A stretch of DNA of 64,000 nucleotides, taken from Streptococcus oralis (lineage in GTDB: Bacteria; Bacillota; Bacilli; Lactobacillales; Streptococcaceae). This document shows, in pieces, positions 44,895 to 54,030 of this stretch. Numbering within the stretch: position 1 is the first letter of the stretch; each line of letters starts with the position of its first letter. The stretch is from contig NZ_CP046523.1 in assembly GCF_021497885.1 (NCBI RefSeq), positions 601,501 through 665,500 on the forward strand. Direction: 5' to 3'. Under the pieces are notes generated by a model, which did not search any database, was not told the origin of the DNA, and saw nothing but the letters and a program-made list of their open reading frames with translations. The position numbers were made by a program, and so were the translations under genes.

Positions 44895-46238
44895 ATGACA
44901 AAACGTGTAACAATTATCGATGTAAAAGACTACGTTGGTCAAGAAGTGACGATTGGCGCTTGGGTTGCCAACAAATCAGGAAAAGGGAAAATTGCCTTCT
45001 TGCAATTACGTGATGGGACAGCCTTTTTCCAAGGTGTAGCCTTTAAACCAAACTTTATTGAAAAATTTGGTGAAGAGGTAGGTCTTGAAAAATTTGACAC
45101 CATTAAACGCTTGAGCCAAGAAACTTCTGTTTATGTGACAGGGATTGTCAAAGAAGACGAGCGTTCTAAGTTTGGTTATGAGCTCGATATTACAGATATC
45201 GAAGTTATTGGTGAATCTCAAGACTACCCTATCACACCAAAAGAACACGGAACAGACTTCTTGATGGACAACCGTCACTTGTGGCTCCGCTCTCGTAAGC
45301 AAGTGGCTGTGATGCAAATCCGTAACGCTATCATTTATGCAACTTATGAGTTCTTTGATAAGAACGGCTTCATGAAGTTTGATAGCCCAATTCTTTCAGG
45401 AAATGCGGCAGAAGATTCAACTGAACTCTTTGAAACTGACTACTTTGGAACGCCAGCCTACTTGAGCCAATCAGGTCAGCTTTACCTAGAAGCAGGAGCT
45501 ATGGCTCTTGGCCGTGTCTTTGACTTTGGTCCAGTATTCCGTGCGGAGAAATCAAAAACGCGCCGTCACTTGACTGAGTTCTGGATGATGGATGCGGAGT
45601 ACTCTTACTTGACACATGATGAGTCACTTGACTTGCAAGAAGCGTATGTTAAAGCCCTTCTTCAAGGTGTTCTTGATCGTGCGCCTCAAGCCTTGGAAAC
45701 CTTGGAACGTGATACAGAGCTCTTGAAACGCTACATTGCTGAGCCGTTCAAACGCATCACTTACGATCAAGCCATTGACCTTTTGCAAGAGCATGAAAAT
45801 GATGAAGATGCTGACTACGAGCATTTGGAGCATGGAGATGACTTTGGTTCACCACACGAAACCTGGATTTCAAACCACTTTGGTGTACCAACCTTTGTCA
45901 TGAACTACCCAGCAGCCATCAAGGCCTTCTACATGAAACCAGTTCCTGGTAACCCAGAGCGCGTGCTTTGTGCAGACTTGCTGGCACCAGAAGGGTATGG
46001 AGAAATCATCGGTGGTTCTATGCGTGAGGAAGACTACGATGCCCTTGTCGCTAAGATGGAAGAACTTGGTATGGATCGTACAGAGTATGAATTCTACCTT
46101 GACCTTCGTAAATATGGTACAGTACCACATGGTGGATTTGGTATCGGTATCGAGCGTATGGTAACCTTCGCAGCAGGAACAAAACATATCCGTGAAGCTA
46201 TTCCATTCCCACGTATGTTGCATCGTATTAAACCATAA
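44895..46238 (+). CDS. asnS: Asparaginyl-tRNA synthetase
   Basis: Class IIb synthetase, 447 residues. N-terminal OB-fold anticodon-binding domain (about 1-110), then the catalytic core with motif 2 [21 protein letters not shown] and motif 3 GFGIGIERM. Direct charging of tRNA-Asn would exist beside any GatCAB route. AAAGGAAAAATA before the ATG; a terminator follows the stop. Confidence 0.97.
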   Translation: MTKRVTIIDVKDYVGQEVTIGAWVANKSGKGKIAFLQLRDGTAFFQGVAFKPNFIEKFGEEVGLEKFDTIKRLSQETSVYVTGIVKEDERSKFGYELDITDIEVIGESQDYPITPKEHGTDFLMDNRHLWLRSRKQVAVMQIRNAIIYATYEFFDKNGFMKFDSPILSGNAAEDSTELFETDYFGTPAYLSQSGQLYLEAGAMALGRVFDFGPVFRAEKSKTRRHLTEFWMMDAEYSYLTHDESLDLQEAYVKALLQGVLDRAPQALETLERDTELLKRYIAEPFKRITYDQAIDLLQEHENDEDADYEHLEHGDDFGSPHETWISNHFGVPTFVMNYPAAIKAFYMKPVPGNPERVLCADLLAPEGYGEIIGGSMREEDYDALVAKMEELGMDRTEYEFYLDLRKYGTVPHGGFGIGIERMVTFAAGTKHIREAIPFPRMLHRIKP

Positions 46239-46245
46239 AAAAACT

Positions 46246-46269
46246 AAAACGCCGTAATAGGCGTTTTTT
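46246..46269 (+). terminator. asnS terminator
   Basis: AAAACGCC, GTAATA loop, GGCGTTTT plus T run. Confidence 0.9.
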
Positions 46270-46285
46270 CAAAACACCATAATAC

Positions 46286-46366
46286 TTGAAGGAAGAGGTG
46301 AAGGACATGTAAAGTAAAGCTTAACAAGTGACAAACACAAAGATACAAATACACTTGTTAAAGGAG
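46286..46366 (+). promoter_or_regulatory. Promoter and inverted repeat at the MFS gene ribosome site
   Basis: A possible promoter TTGAAG (46286-46291), 18 bp, TAAAGT (46310-46315). Just after it a 10-bp perfect inverted repeat, TTAACAAGTG (46321-46330) and CACTTGTTAA (46352-46361), closes a 21-nt loop, and its right arm runs into the AAAGGAG ribosome site (46360-46366). It may be an operator or an RNA hairpin that limits translation. Confidence 0.5.
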
Positions 46367-46371
46367 AAACT

Positions 46372-47580
46372 ATGTTTAAACGAAATTACCGGAAGAATAT
46401 CGGTCTCATGGCTGGTGTGGAATTTTTTGCCTTTTTGGGCATTACCAGCTTTTGGATTCTATTTCTCAGTCAAAACGGGATGTCGCTTTGGCAGATTGGC
46501 TTATTGGAAAGTATTTTTCATGCCACTAGTGTCATCTGTGAAATTCCCTCTGGAATGTTAGCTGACCGCTATTCCTATAAAACCAATCTGTATTTAAGTC
46601 GAATAGCTGGGATTGCGTCGTCTATTCTCATGTTACTAGGACAAGGTAATTTTTGGATTTATGCACTTGCTATGGTGGTGAGTGCCTTGTCTTATAATTT
46701 CGATTCGGGGACGAGTGCAGCCATGGTTTATGATTCGGCCGTGGAAGCTGGATTAAAAGAGCGCTACTTGTCCATCTCAAGTTTTATGTCAGGAGTAGCA
46801 GAAGGAACTCGGTCTTTGGGAACCGTTTTAGCAGGATTTTTTGTCCATGATCAGTTGCACTCGACCTACTATGTCATGATTGCTACTTCTATAATCGTTC
46901 TTTTCCTAACTTGGATGCTAAAAGAGCCTAGTGTTAAAGCACAAAAATCTGAGCGCTTGACGATGAAAAAAATAATCTGGACTGTCAAAGAGGAGTTGCA
47001 GAGAAATCCCAGTCTTTTTGGTTGGATGATTCTGTCCCAAATCATCGGAACACTGATGTGTATGTTTTATTTTTACTATCAAAATCAACTGCCTGACCTA
47101 GAAGGATGGCAGATTTCGATGGTCATGCTGATGGGCAGTGCTTTGAATATCTGGGCAGTTTATCTAGCAAGTAAGATTGGAAAGAGGTATTCAGCCTTAA
47201 AGCTTTTTCCAATTCTTGTGCTCTTGACGGGAGGAACTTATTTGCTGTCCTACTTTGGTACACCACTGATTTATATTTTAGTTTATTTGATCAGTAACGC
47301 CTTATATGCTCTCTTTCAACCAATTTTTGACAACGATTTACAAAAGCGACTCCCAAGTGAGGTACGGGCAACCATGCTAAGTGTCTACTCTATGATGTTC
47401 AGCCTGAGTATGATCGTCATTTTTCCTCTGACGGGATGGTTGATTGACTATCTAGGATTTGTAGTAGCCTTTCTTTACTTAGGGTTCATTTTAGTACTAG
47501 CCAGCTTTTTGCTATTTTTCATTTTGAAAGAGATGGCCGGATTTTTGGAACTAAAAGAGAATGTTATTTCTAAGAAATAG
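46372..47580 (+). CDS. Major facilitator superfamily transporter
   Basis: 402 residues, about twelve membrane helices in two halves. The helix 2-3 loop motif reads GMLADRYSYK, the MFS signature. Resembles drug or metabolite exporters. Start ATG 46372 is behind AAAGGAG. Monocistronic. Substrate unknown; the inverted repeat at the ribosome site suggests regulated expression. Confidence 0.9.
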   Translation: MFKRNYRKNIGLMAGVEFFAFLGITSFWILFLSQNGMSLWQIGLLESIFHATSVICEIPSGMLADRYSYKTNLYLSRIAGIASSILMLLGQGNFWIYALAMVVSALSYNFDSGTSAAMVYDSAVEAGLKERYLSISSFMSGVAEGTRSLGTVLAGFFVHDQLHSTYYVMIATSIIVLFLTWMLKEPSVKAQKSERLTMKKIIWTVKEELQRNPSLFGWMILSQIIGTLMCMFYFYYQNQLPDLEGWQISMVMLMGSALNIWAVYLASKIGKRYSALKLFPILVLLTGGTYLLSYFGTPLIYILVYLISNALYALFQPIFDNDLQKRLPSEVRATMLSVYSMMFSLSMIVIFPLTGWLIDYLGFVVAFLYLGFILVLASFLLFFILKEMAGFLELKENVISKK

Positions 47581-47609
47581 AGTTATTTTTCACTTTTATC
47601 TTTTTTCTC

Positions 47610-47638
47610 TTGCCATCTACTAGCTTTTCTAGTATAAT
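47610..47638 (+). promoter_or_regulatory. rpsF operon promoter
   Basis: TTGCCA (47610-47615), 17 bp, TATAAT (47633-47638). Confidence 0.85.
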
Positions 47639-47644
47639 AGTTAA

Positions 47645-47705
47645 TTGTGAGCAAACCTCACTTACCCCTTGCAAAGACTAGGGGTCATTAGACCAAAAGG
47701 AGGAA
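47645..47705 (+). promoter_or_regulatory. rpsF leader hairpin, candidate S6:S18 binding element
   Basis: The leader folds ACCCCT (47664-47669) with AGGGGT (47680-47685) around a 10-nt loop, just before the AAAGGAGG site. Many bacterial rpsF leaders bind the S6:S18 complex to give autoregulation; this assignment is by position and shape only. Confidence 0.4.
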
Positions 47706-47712
47706 CATATCA

Positions 47713-48003
47713 ATGGCTAAATACGAAATTCTTTATATCATTCGTCCAAACATTGAAGAAGAAGCGAAAAACGCTTTGGTAGCACGTTTTGACTCTATCT
47801 TGACTGACAACGGTGCAACTGTTGTTGAATCAAAATCATGGGAAAAACGTCGTCTTGCATACGAAATCCAAGATTTCCGTGAAGGACTTTACCACATCGT
47901 TAACGTTGAAGCAAACGATGACGCAGCTCTTAAAGAGTTTGACCGTCTTTCAAAAATCAACGCTGACATTCTTCGTCACATGATCGTCAAACTTGACGCG
48001 TAA
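47713..48003 (+). CDS. rpsF: 30S ribosomal protein S6
   Basis: 96-residue small-subunit protein that pairs with S18 on the platform. [11 protein letters not shown] start and the basic KRRLAYEI block are typical. AAAGGAGG ribosome site. First gene of rpsF-ssb-rpsR, the conserved operon. Confidence 0.97.
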   Translation: MAKYEILYIIRPNIEEEAKNALVARFDSILTDNGATVVESKSWEKRRLAYEIQDFREGLYHIVNVEANDDAALKEFDRLSKINADILRHMIVKLDA

Positions 48004-48014
48004 GAAGGTAAACT

Positions 48015-48485
48015 ATGATTAACAATGTTGTACTTGTAGGGCGTATGACACGTGACGCTGAGTTGCGTTATACCCCATCAAATGTAGCAGTTGCGACTTT
48101 TACTCTTGCAGTAAACCGTACATTCAAGAGTCAAAATGGCGAACGTGAGGCTGATTTCATCAATGTCGTTATGTGGCGCCAACAGGCTGAAAATCTTGCT
48201 AACTGGGCTAAAAAAGGCTCTCTTATCGGGATCACAGGTCGTATCCAGACTCGTAGTTACGATAACCAGCAAGGACAACGTGTCTACGTAACAGAAGTCG
48301 TGGCTGATAATTTCCAAATGTTGGAAAGCCGTAGCGTGCGTGAAGGACATACAGGTGGAGCTTATTCTGCACCAACTGCTAGTTATACAGCACCTACACA
48401 ATCAGTACCTGACTTTTCACGTGATGAAAATCCATTTGGAGCAACCAATCCGTTGGATATTTCAGATGATGATTTACCATTCTAA
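48015..48485 (+). CDS. ssb: Single-stranded DNA-binding protein
   Basis: 156 residues: OB-fold (about 1-108) with [20 protein letters not shown] start, a Gly/Ser/Thr linker, and the acidic C-terminal tail DISDDDLPF that recruits replication and repair enzymes. It is the replication SSB of the rpsF operon, not the short competence-induced form. No competence box is seen. Confidence 0.96.
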   Translation: MINNVVLVGRMTRDAELRYTPSNVAVATFTLAVNRTFKSQNGEREADFINVVMWRQQAENLANWAKKGSLIGITGRIQTRSYDNQQGQRVYVTEVVADNFQMLESRSVREGHTGGAYSAPTASYTAPTQSVPDFSRDENPFGATNPLDISDDDLPF

Positions 48486-48516
48486 TGGACAATTAAAACT
48501 ATAAAGGAGAAAAAAC

Positions 48517-48756
48517 ATGGCTCAACAACGTCGTGGCGGATTCAAACGCCGTAAAAAAGTTGATTACATCGCAGCAAATAAAATTGAATATGTTGATTAC
48601 AAAGATACTGAGCTTCTTAGCCGTTTCGTTTCAGAACGTGGGAAAATCCTTCCACGTCGTGTAACAGGAACTTCAGCTAAAAACCAACGTAAAGTAACAA
48701 CAGCTATCAAACGCGCTCGCGTAATGGCTTTGATGCCTTTCGTAAACGAAGATTAA
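48517..48756 (+). CDS. rpsR: 30S ribosomal protein S18
   Basis: 79-residue basic protein that forms a heterodimer with S6. Blocks [30 protein letters not shown] are standard. AAAGGAGAAAAA site. Last gene of the operon, directly followed by a terminator. Confidence 0.97.
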   Translation: MAQQRRGGFKRRKKVDYIAANKIEYVDYKDTELLSRFVSERGKILPRRVTGTSAKNQRKVTTAIKRARVMALMPFVNED

Positions 48757-48757
48757 A

Positions 48758-48783
48758 AAAAAGACCCGGGTGGGTCTTTTTTT
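48758..48783 (+). terminator. rpsR terminator
   Basis: AAGACCC (48761-48767), GGGT, GGGTCTT (48772-48778), then seven T. Confidence 0.92.
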
Positions 48784-48935
48784 CAGGTCCCCCGGACCTC
48801 TTTTTCAGCTTCATACGGGCCTTTTTATCAGGTCCTATGAATCTCTTTTTCAGACTTTACAGGACTCTATTAGAAAGGGCTCTCTTTTGATCTAGTAAGA
48901 TTCTTTTGCCTTACTAGGTTTTTTCTTTTAATTTT
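48761..48935 (+). repeat. Tandem degenerate terminator-like units after rpsR
   Basis: After the rpsR terminator the sequence continues with units of about 22-30 nt that each end in a T tract and often CAG: AGGTCC-CC-CGGACCT with CTTTTTCAG (a second good hairpin), then weaker units ending CCTTTTTATCAG and CTCTTTTTCAG, and finally CTAGTAAG / CTTACTAG with a six-T run near 48894-48927. It looks like a terminator amplified and decayed in place. Confidence 0.65.
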
Positions 48936-48943
48936 TATTATCG

Positions 48944-48952
48944 TGTTATAAT
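48944..48952 (+). promoter_or_regulatory. Extended -10 promoter for the GNAT gene
   Basis: TGT then TATAAT (48947-48952); the gene start is 29 nt away behind AAAGGAG. Confidence 0.6.
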
Positions 48953-48981
48953 GGTAGGAGAAAGCTTTAAAGGAGCATCTT

Positions 48982-49491
48982 ATGAAGACGACATGTTCAA
49001 TTAGAAAAATGCAAGAATCTGACATTAAAGATCTATCTCAAGGATTTATCAGCCAAGGTTGGCCAAGTAGAGAGGAAATTTTAACTCTATACTTTAAGGA
49101 ACAGGAGAGTGGAGAGAGGGAAGCTTTAGTTGCTAATTTTGAGGGTGTAGTAGCGGGGTACATCACTATTTTACCAATTGCCAAGCATGGTCCCTTTGCT
49201 GGAATGTCTCCAGAACTTTCAGATTTCAATGTCTTTGAGCCCTTTCAAAATCAAGGTATTGGAAATCTCTTGCTGGAAGAAGCAGAAAAACGAGTTAAGC
49301 TCATATCGGATAAGGTGACTCTTGGTGTTGGGCTCCATTCAGGGTATGGACCTGCCCAGAGATTGTACATCAAACGAGGTTATATTCCAGATGGAACGGG
49401 AGTTTGGTATCGAAACCAACCGTTGGAAATGAATGCCACTATTCAAAATAATGATGATTTGGTTTTGTACTTATCCAAGGAATTAGAATAA
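48982..49491 (+). CDS. GNAT family N-acetyltransferase
   Basis: 169 residues with the GNAT fold; the acetyl-CoA loop QNQGIGNLL (motif A) is clear, followed by GVGLHSGYGPAQRLY (motif B region). Acceptor unknown. AAAGGAG before the ATG. Single-gene unit between the rpsR terminator array and the HAD-cyclophilin gene. Confidence 0.88.
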   Translation: MKTTCSIRKMQESDIKDLSQGFISQGWPSREEILTLYFKEQESGEREALVANFEGVVAGYITILPIAKHGPFAGMSPELSDFNVFEPFQNQGIGNLLLEEAEKRVKLISDKVTLGVGLHSGYGPAQRLYIKRGYIPDGTGVWYRNQPLEMNATIQNNDDLVLYLSKELE

Positions 49492-49533
49492 GAGGTAGCA
49501 AATTTTTTGGAGATATGGGATTTCTCTACTTTA

Positions 49534-49542
49534 TGGTATAAT
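49534..49542 (+). promoter_or_regulatory. Extended -10 promoter for the HAD-cyclophilin gene
   Basis: TGG then TATAAT (49537-49542); start codon 30 nt downstream. Confidence 0.6.
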
Positions 49543-49572
49543 GGAAAGAGTTAGATTGAAAGAGGTAGAGAG

Positions 49573-50973
49573 ATGGATGCGAAATTAAAATACAAGGCAA
49601 AGAAGATTAAAATCATCTTTTTTGATATTGATGATACATTGCGTACGTCAAAGACAGGTTTTATTCCAGCTACAATTCCCACTGTCTTTAAACAGTTGCG
49701 TGAAAAAGGAATTTTAACAGGAATTGCCTCTGGGCGTGGTATTTTCGGTGTTGTTCCAGAGATTCGTGAGCTCAAACCGGACTTTTTTGTAACCCTGAAT
49801 GGGGCCTATATCGAAGATAAAAAAGGCCAGGTCATTTATCAACATCAGATTGAGAAGTCAGATGTTGAGGAGTATATCTCTTGGACGAAGGAAGAGGGAA
49901 TTGAATACGGCCTGGTTGGTAGTCATGACGCTAAACTCTCTACGCGAACAGAACTGATCAGTGAGGTGATTGATCCGATTTATCCGAACCTGGGTGTGGA
50001 TCCTGACTTTCATGAAAAAGCAGAAATATACCAGATGTGGACCTTTGAGGATAAAGGGGATGATTTGCACCTACCAGATAGTCTCTCAGGTAAACTTCGC
50101 ATGGTGCGTTGGCATGAACATTCATCAGATATCGTGCCTATTTCAGGTTCAAAAGCCACAGGCGTAGCCAAGGTGGTGGAGCACTTAGGCTTGAAACCAG
50201 AGAATGTCATGGTCTTTGGGGATGGTCTCAATGACTTGGAACTCTTTGATTATGCTGGAATCAGTATTGCTATGGGTGTTTCCCACGAAAAGATCAAAGA
50301 AAAAGCAGATTATATTACAAAAACAGTAGAAGAAGATGGCATTTTTGATGCCTTAGAAGGATTTGGTATGGTAGAAAAAGAATTGCATTTCCCACAAGTA
50401 GAAATTGAAACAGTAGAAGGTCCTCTTGCGACCATTAAGACAAATCACGGAGACTTGCGTATCAAGCTCTTCCCTGAACAGGCTCCCAAAACAGTGGCTA
50501 ACTTTGTTGCTCTGTCAAAAGACGGTTACTATGATGGTGTGATTTTCCATCGCATTATCAAGGACTTTATGATCCAAGGTGGAGACCCAACTGGTACTGG
50601 TATGGGTGGTGAGTCAATTTATGGACAAGCTTTTGAAGATGAATTTTCTGAAGAACTTTATAATATCCGTGGCGCCCTTTCTATGGCCAATGCGGGTCCA
50701 AATACCAATGGTAGCCAGTTCTTTATCGTGCAAAACCAACATTTGCCGTACTCTAAGAAAGAGATTTCGCGTGGTGGTTGGCCTGAACCAATTGCTGAGA
50801 TTTATGCAGAACAAGGTGGAACTCCTCACCTTGACCGCCGCCATACTGTTTTCGGGCAATTGGTAGACGCAGAATCGTTTGCGGTCTTGGATGCCATTGC
50901 AGCTGTTGAGACTGGCGCAATGGACAAACCAGTTGAAGATGTAGTAATTGAAACGATTGAAATTGAGGACTAG
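49573..50973 (+). CDS. Fused Cof-type HAD phosphatase and cyclophilin peptidyl-prolyl isomerase
   Basis: 466 residues in two domains. Residues about 12-270 are a Cof/class IIB HAD hydrolase: nucleophile Asp18 and Asp20 (FFDIDDT), later VFGDGLNDLELF for the metal site. Residues about 285-466 are a cyclophilin: IIKDFMIQGGDPTGTGMGG and GALSMANAGPNTNGSQFFI. The reading frame is uninterrupted, so this is a true fusion; a similar protein is annotated in pneumococcus. The phosphatase substrate is unknown. The S1-domain gene begins 1 nt after the stop, so the two are coupled. Confidence 0.93.
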   Translation: MDAKLKYKAKKIKIIFFDIDDTLRTSKTGFIPATIPTVFKQLREKGILTGIASGRGIFGVVPEIRELKPDFFVTLNGAYIEDKKGQVIYQHQIEKSDVEEYISWTKEEGIEYGLVGSHDAKLSTRTELISEVIDPIYPNLGVDPDFHEKAEIYQMWTFEDKGDDLHLPDSLSGKLRMVRWHEHSSDIVPISGSKATGVAKVVEHLGLKPENVMVFGDGLNDLELFDYAGISIAMGVSHEKIKEKADYITKTVEEDGIFDALEGFGMVEKELHFPQVEIETVEGPLATIKTNHGDLRIKLFPEQAPKTVANFVALSKDGYYDGVIFHRIIKDFMIQGGDPTGTGMGGESIYGQAFEDEFSEELYNIRGALSMANAGPNTNGSQFFIVQNQHLPYSKKEISRGGWPEPIAEIYAEQGGTPHLDRRHTVFGQLVDAESFAVLDAIAAVETGAMDKPVEDVVIETIEIED

Positions 50974-50974
50974 A

Positions 50975-51334
50975 ATGAAAATTGGTGATAAGCTAACTGG
51001 GCGTATTACAGGAATTCAGCCCTATGGTGCCTTTGTCGAGTTAGAGACAGGGGTGACAGGGCTGATTCACATCTCGGAGATTCGGACGGGATTTATTGAA
51101 AATATTTATGACATTTTAAAAATTGGCGATGAAGTCCAAGTTCAGGTGGTGGATTTTGACGAATACACTGGGAAGGCCAGTCTTTCTATCCGTACCTTGG
51201 AAGAGGAAAAACATCAATTGCCAAGACGGAGACGTTTTTCAAATGATCGGATCAAGCACGGTTTTGCACCACTTGGACGAATGATGCCTGTTTGGACGCG
51301 TGAGGCATTAGAGCATTTAAAGAAGAAGCCATAA
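50975..51334 (+). CDS. cvfD: S1-domain RNA-binding regulator (CvfD/GSP13-like)
   Basis: 119 residues. N-terminal S1 RNA-binding domain (KIGDKLTGRITGIQPYGAF, then GLIHISEI) followed by a basic tail with RRRR. Start ATG 50975, just after the upstream stop, behind GAGGAC. The pneumococcal protein CvfD is a post-transcriptional regulator of virulence and metabolism genes, and Bacillus GSP13 (YugI) is a ribosome-associated relative. Role here is inferred from that family. Confidence 0.88.
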   Translation: MKIGDKLTGRITGIQPYGAFVELETGVTGLIHISEIRTGFIENIYDILKIGDEVQVQVVDFDEYTGKASLSIRTLEEEKHQLPRRRRFSNDRIKHGFAPLGRMMPVWTREALEHLKKKP

Positions 51335-51353
51335 ATACGATTATCTAAACCAT

Positions 51354-51381
51354 TTGTAATATTAACATAATTTGTTATAAT
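51354..51381 (+). promoter_or_regulatory. Methyltransferase gene promoter, leaderless spacing
   Basis: TTGTAA (51354-51359), 16 bp, TATAAT (51376-51381), then 6 nt to the ATG at 51388. Confidence 0.7.
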
Positions 51382-51387
51382 AAAAGT

Positions 51388-52137
51388 ATGAAAGAAGAAC
51401 AATTATTAAAACCAGGAGAGCGAATCAACCAGCTCTTTTCGACAGATATCAAGATCATTCAAAATAGAGAGGTGTTTAGCTATTCGGTGGATAGTGTTCT
51501 TTTGTCACGCTTTCCTCGCTTCCCTAAACGGGGTTTAATTGTGGACTTTTGTGCTGGAAATGGTGCAGTGGGACTTTTTGCAAGTTCACGTACTCAGGCT
51601 CGGATAATATCTGTAGAGATTCAGGAGCGCTTGGCGGATATGGCAGAGCGTTCGGTTCAGTTGAATGGCTTGGAAGAGCAGATGCAGGTCATCTGTGATG
51701 ATTTGAAAAATATGCCTGCCCACATTCAGGGAAGTAAGGTGGATATGATCTTGTGTAATCCGCCTTATTTTAAGGTGGATCCGCATTCCAATCTGAACGA
51801 GAGTGAACACTACCTTCTGGCCAGACACGAAATTACGACTAATCTAGAAGAGATCTGCCGAAGTGCTCAGAGTATTCTCAAGTCTAATGGCCGTTTGGCC
51901 ATGGTCCATCGTCCAGATCGGCTCTTGGATATCTTAGACATGCTTCAACGCCACAATTTGGCACCCAAGCGTCTGCAATTTGTCTATCCGAAACGGGAGA
52001 AGGAAGCCAATATGCTTTTGATTGAGGCTATTAAGGACGGCTCAACGAGTGGCTTCAAGATCTTGCCACCACTCATTGTTCATAATGATGATGGTTCCTA
52101 TACACCAGAAATTCAAGAGATTTACTATGGATCATAA
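51388..52137 (+). CDS. N6-adenine methyltransferase, TrmN6/YabB-like
   Basis: 249-residue SAM-dependent enzyme. SAM motif [13 protein letters not shown] and the N6-adenine catalytic motif CNPPYF are clear. Relatives methylate A37 of tRNA1(Val). No ribosome site precedes the ATG, only a perfect TATAAT 6 nt upstream, so the mRNA should be leaderless. The GIY-YIG gene starts inside its last codons; the pair matches yabB-yazA of Bacillus. Confidence 0.9.
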   Translation: MKEEQLLKPGERINQLFSTDIKIIQNREVFSYSVDSVLLSRFPRFPKRGLIVDFCAGNGAVGLFASSRTQARIISVEIQERLADMAERSVQLNGLEEQMQVICDDLKNMPAHIQGSKVDMILCNPPYFKVDPHSNLNESEHYLLARHEITTNLEEICRSAQSILKSNGRLAMVHRPDRLLDILDMLQRHNLAPKRLQFVYPKREKEANMLLIEAIKDGSTSGFKILPPLIVHNDDGSYTPEIQEIYYGS

Positions 52138-52411
52138 AGCCTATATGTATGTGGTGGAGTGTCGCGACGGTTCTTACTATACGGGCTATACAACGGATGT
52201 GAAGAGGCGCCTTGCCGTTCATAATAGTGGTAAGGGAGCCAAGTATACCCGAGCTCGCTTGCCAGTCAAACTCATCTATGTAGAGGGTTTTGCCAGTAAG
52301 GAAGAAGGCATGTCTGCCGAAGCTCTCCTCAAACGAAAGAAACGTCCACAGAAAGAACGATTTTTATCCGAAAATCAAGAAAAAAATCTAGTTAACGATA
52401 TTGATGTCTAA
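52127..52411 (+). CDS. GIY-YIG nuclease superfamily protein (YazA-like)
   Basis: 94-residue single-domain protein: the motif is Y-M-Y-V-V-E-C ... SYYTGYTTD (GIY-YIG equivalent), with Arg in VKRRLAVHN and Glu in the [15 protein letters not shown] segment. Start chosen at ATG 52127, which overlaps the methyltransferase gene by 11 nt behind CAAGAGA. Cellular role unknown; relatives in the same pair are conserved across Firmicutes. Confidence 0.88.
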   Translation: MDHKAYMYVVECRDGSYYTGYTTDVKRRLAVHNSGKGAKYTRARLPVKLIYVEGFASKEEGMSAEALLKRKKRPQKERFLSENQEKNLVNDIDV

Positions 52412-52438
52412 TGAGGAGTCCTTTGGCTCCTCTTACTT

Positions 52439-52467
52439 TTGTCAAAAGAGGAAAAAAGTGCTAAAAT
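52439..52467 (+). promoter_or_regulatory. ppaC promoter
   Basis: TTGTCA (52439-52444), 17 bp, extended TGC-TAAAAT (52462-52467). The gene starts 29 nt later behind AGAGGT. Confidence 0.75.
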
Positions 52468-52496
52468 AAGATGAATAAATTTAAAGAGGTATTATC

Positions 52497-53432
52497 ATGT
52501 CTAAGATTCTAGTATTTGGTCACCAAAATCCAGACTCAGATGCCATCGGGTCATCTGTAGCCTTTGCCTATCTTGCAAAAGAGGCTTATGGATTGGACAC
52601 AGAAGCAGTAGCACTTGGAACTCCTAATGAAGAAACAGCTTTTGTTTTGAACTATTTTGGTGTAGAAGCACCACGCGTCATCACATCTGCTAAAGCAGAA
52701 GGTGCAGAGCAAGTCATCTTGACTGACCACAATGAATTCCAACAATCAGTGTCAGATATCGCTGAAGTAGAAGTTTACGGTGTTGTAGACCACCACCGTG
52801 TGGCTAACTTTGAAACTGCAAGCCCACTTTACATGCGCTTGGAACCAGTTGGATCAGCTTCATCTATCGTTTACCGCATGTTCAAAGAACATGGTGTGGC
52901 AGTTCCTAAAGAAATCGCAGGATTGATGCTTTCAGGTTTGATTTCAGATACTCTTCTTTTGAAATCACCAACAACTCACCCAACCGATAAAGTCATTGCG
53001 CCTGAATTGGCTGAATTAGCTGGTGTCAACTTGGAAGAGTACGGTCTTGCTATGCTGAAAGCTGGTACAAACTTGGCAAGCAAATCTGCTGAAGAATTGA
53101 TTGACATCGATGCTAAGACCTTTGAACTCAATGGAAATAAGGTTCGTGTTGCCCAAGTCAATACAGTTGATATTGCTGAAGTCTTGGAACGCCAAGCAGA
53201 AATCGAAGCAGCAATGCAAGCAGCTAATGCAGCAAACGGCTACTCTGACTTTGTTTTGATGATTACAGACATCGTCAACTCAAACTCAGAAATTTTGGCT
53301 CTTGGATCAAACATGGACAAGGTAGAAGCAGCTTTCAACTTCAAACTTGAAAACAATCACGCTTTCCTTCCAAGTGCTGTTTCACGTAAGAAACAAGTGG
53401 TGCCTCAGTTGACTGAAAGTTTTAATGGGTAA
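52497..53432 (+). CDS. ppaC: Manganese-dependent inorganic pyrophosphatase
   Basis: Family II (DHH) pyrophosphatase, 311 residues. Metal motifs: [12 protein letters not shown] near the N-terminus and [10 protein letters not shown] (DHH) around residue 97; C-terminal substrate block SRKKQVVP. Hydrolyses PPi to drive biosynthesis; prefers Mn2+. No CBS domains. Codon use is of the highly expressed type. Two hairpins follow the stop. Confidence 0.97.
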   Translation: MSKILVFGHQNPDSDAIGSSVAFAYLAKEAYGLDTEAVALGTPNEETAFVLNYFGVEAPRVITSAKAEGAEQVILTDHNEFQQSVSDIAEVEVYGVVDHHRVANFETASPLYMRLEPVGSASSIVYRMFKEHGVAVPKEIAGLMLSGLISDTLLLKSPTTHPTDKVIAPELAELAGVNLEEYGLAMLKAGTNLASKSAEELIDIDAKTFELNGNKVRVAQVNTVDIAEVLERQAEIEAAMQAANAANGYSDFVLMITDIVNSNSEILALGSNMDKVEAAFNFKLENNHAFLPSAVSRKKQVVPQLTESFNG

Positions 53433-53454
53433 TAGCCTGAGTGATAACTTAAAC

Positions 53455-53505
53455 AAGGAAACTAACGTTTCCTTATAGCTAAAGGGGTTTCGGCTCCTTT
53501 TTTTC
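53455..53505 (+). terminator. Double hairpin after ppaC
   Basis: First AAGGAAAC, TAAC, GTTTCCTT (53455-53474) without T tract; then AAAGGGG with CTCCTTT (53481-53500) followed by T residues, the actual terminator. Confidence 0.75.
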
Positions 53506-53517
53506 TAGGAGAGAAAG

Positions 53518-54030
53518 ATGTTAGAAAATGGTGATTTGATTTTTGTGAAGGACCTTTCAGATATGGGGCAGGCTATCCAGGCTTCTACGGGGAACTATAG
53601 TCATGTAGCCATCTTTTTGGACGGTTTGATTTTCCATGCTAGTGGGCAGGCAGGTGTTATCTGTCAAGAACCAGCTGATTTTTTTGAACCAACTCATCTC
53701 TACGATCTTTATGTCTATCCAGAGCTGGAAGTTGACTTGGTAAAGGAGAAGGCTTGCCAGCATCTCGGTGCTCCTTATAATAGCTCGTTTTATCCAGATG
53801 GGAATGGCTTTTACTGCTCCCAGTACATCGCTGAAATCCTACCGATTTTTGGAACTATTCCCATGAAATTTGGGGATGGGGAGCAGGAGATTAGTGATTT
53901 TTGGAGGGACTATTACAGGAAACTCGAACTTCCTGTGCCCCTGAATCAACCAGGGACCAATCCTAGTCAACTAGCAACATCCCCTCTATTAGAATGTAAA
54001 GAAAGGAATCTTCATGATTCAGATTTTTAA
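53518..54030 (+). CDS. YiiX/YebB-like permuted papain (NlpC/P60 clan) protein
   Basis: 170 residues. Catalytic His in the NYSHVAIFLDG block (about 27-37) and Cys in GFYCSQYIAEI (about 101-111), the circularly permuted order of the YiiX/LRAT-like group. No signal peptide, so cytoplasmic. May be an amidase or acyl-lipid hydrolase. The next gene starts within its last codons. Confidence 0.85.
   Translation: MLENGDLIFVKDLSDMGQAIQASTGNYSHVAIFLDGLIFHASGQAGVICQEPADFFEPTHLYDLYVYPELEVDLVKEKACQHLGAPYNSSFYPDGNGFYCSQYIAEILPIFGTIPMKFGDGEQEISDFWRDYYRKLELPVPLNQPGTNPSQLATSPLLECKERNLHDSDF

Noticed and set aside
48015..48485. Competence-induced ssbB
   Set aside because: Length, acidic tail and the rpsF-ssb-rpsR context mark the replication SSB; no competence box is visible.
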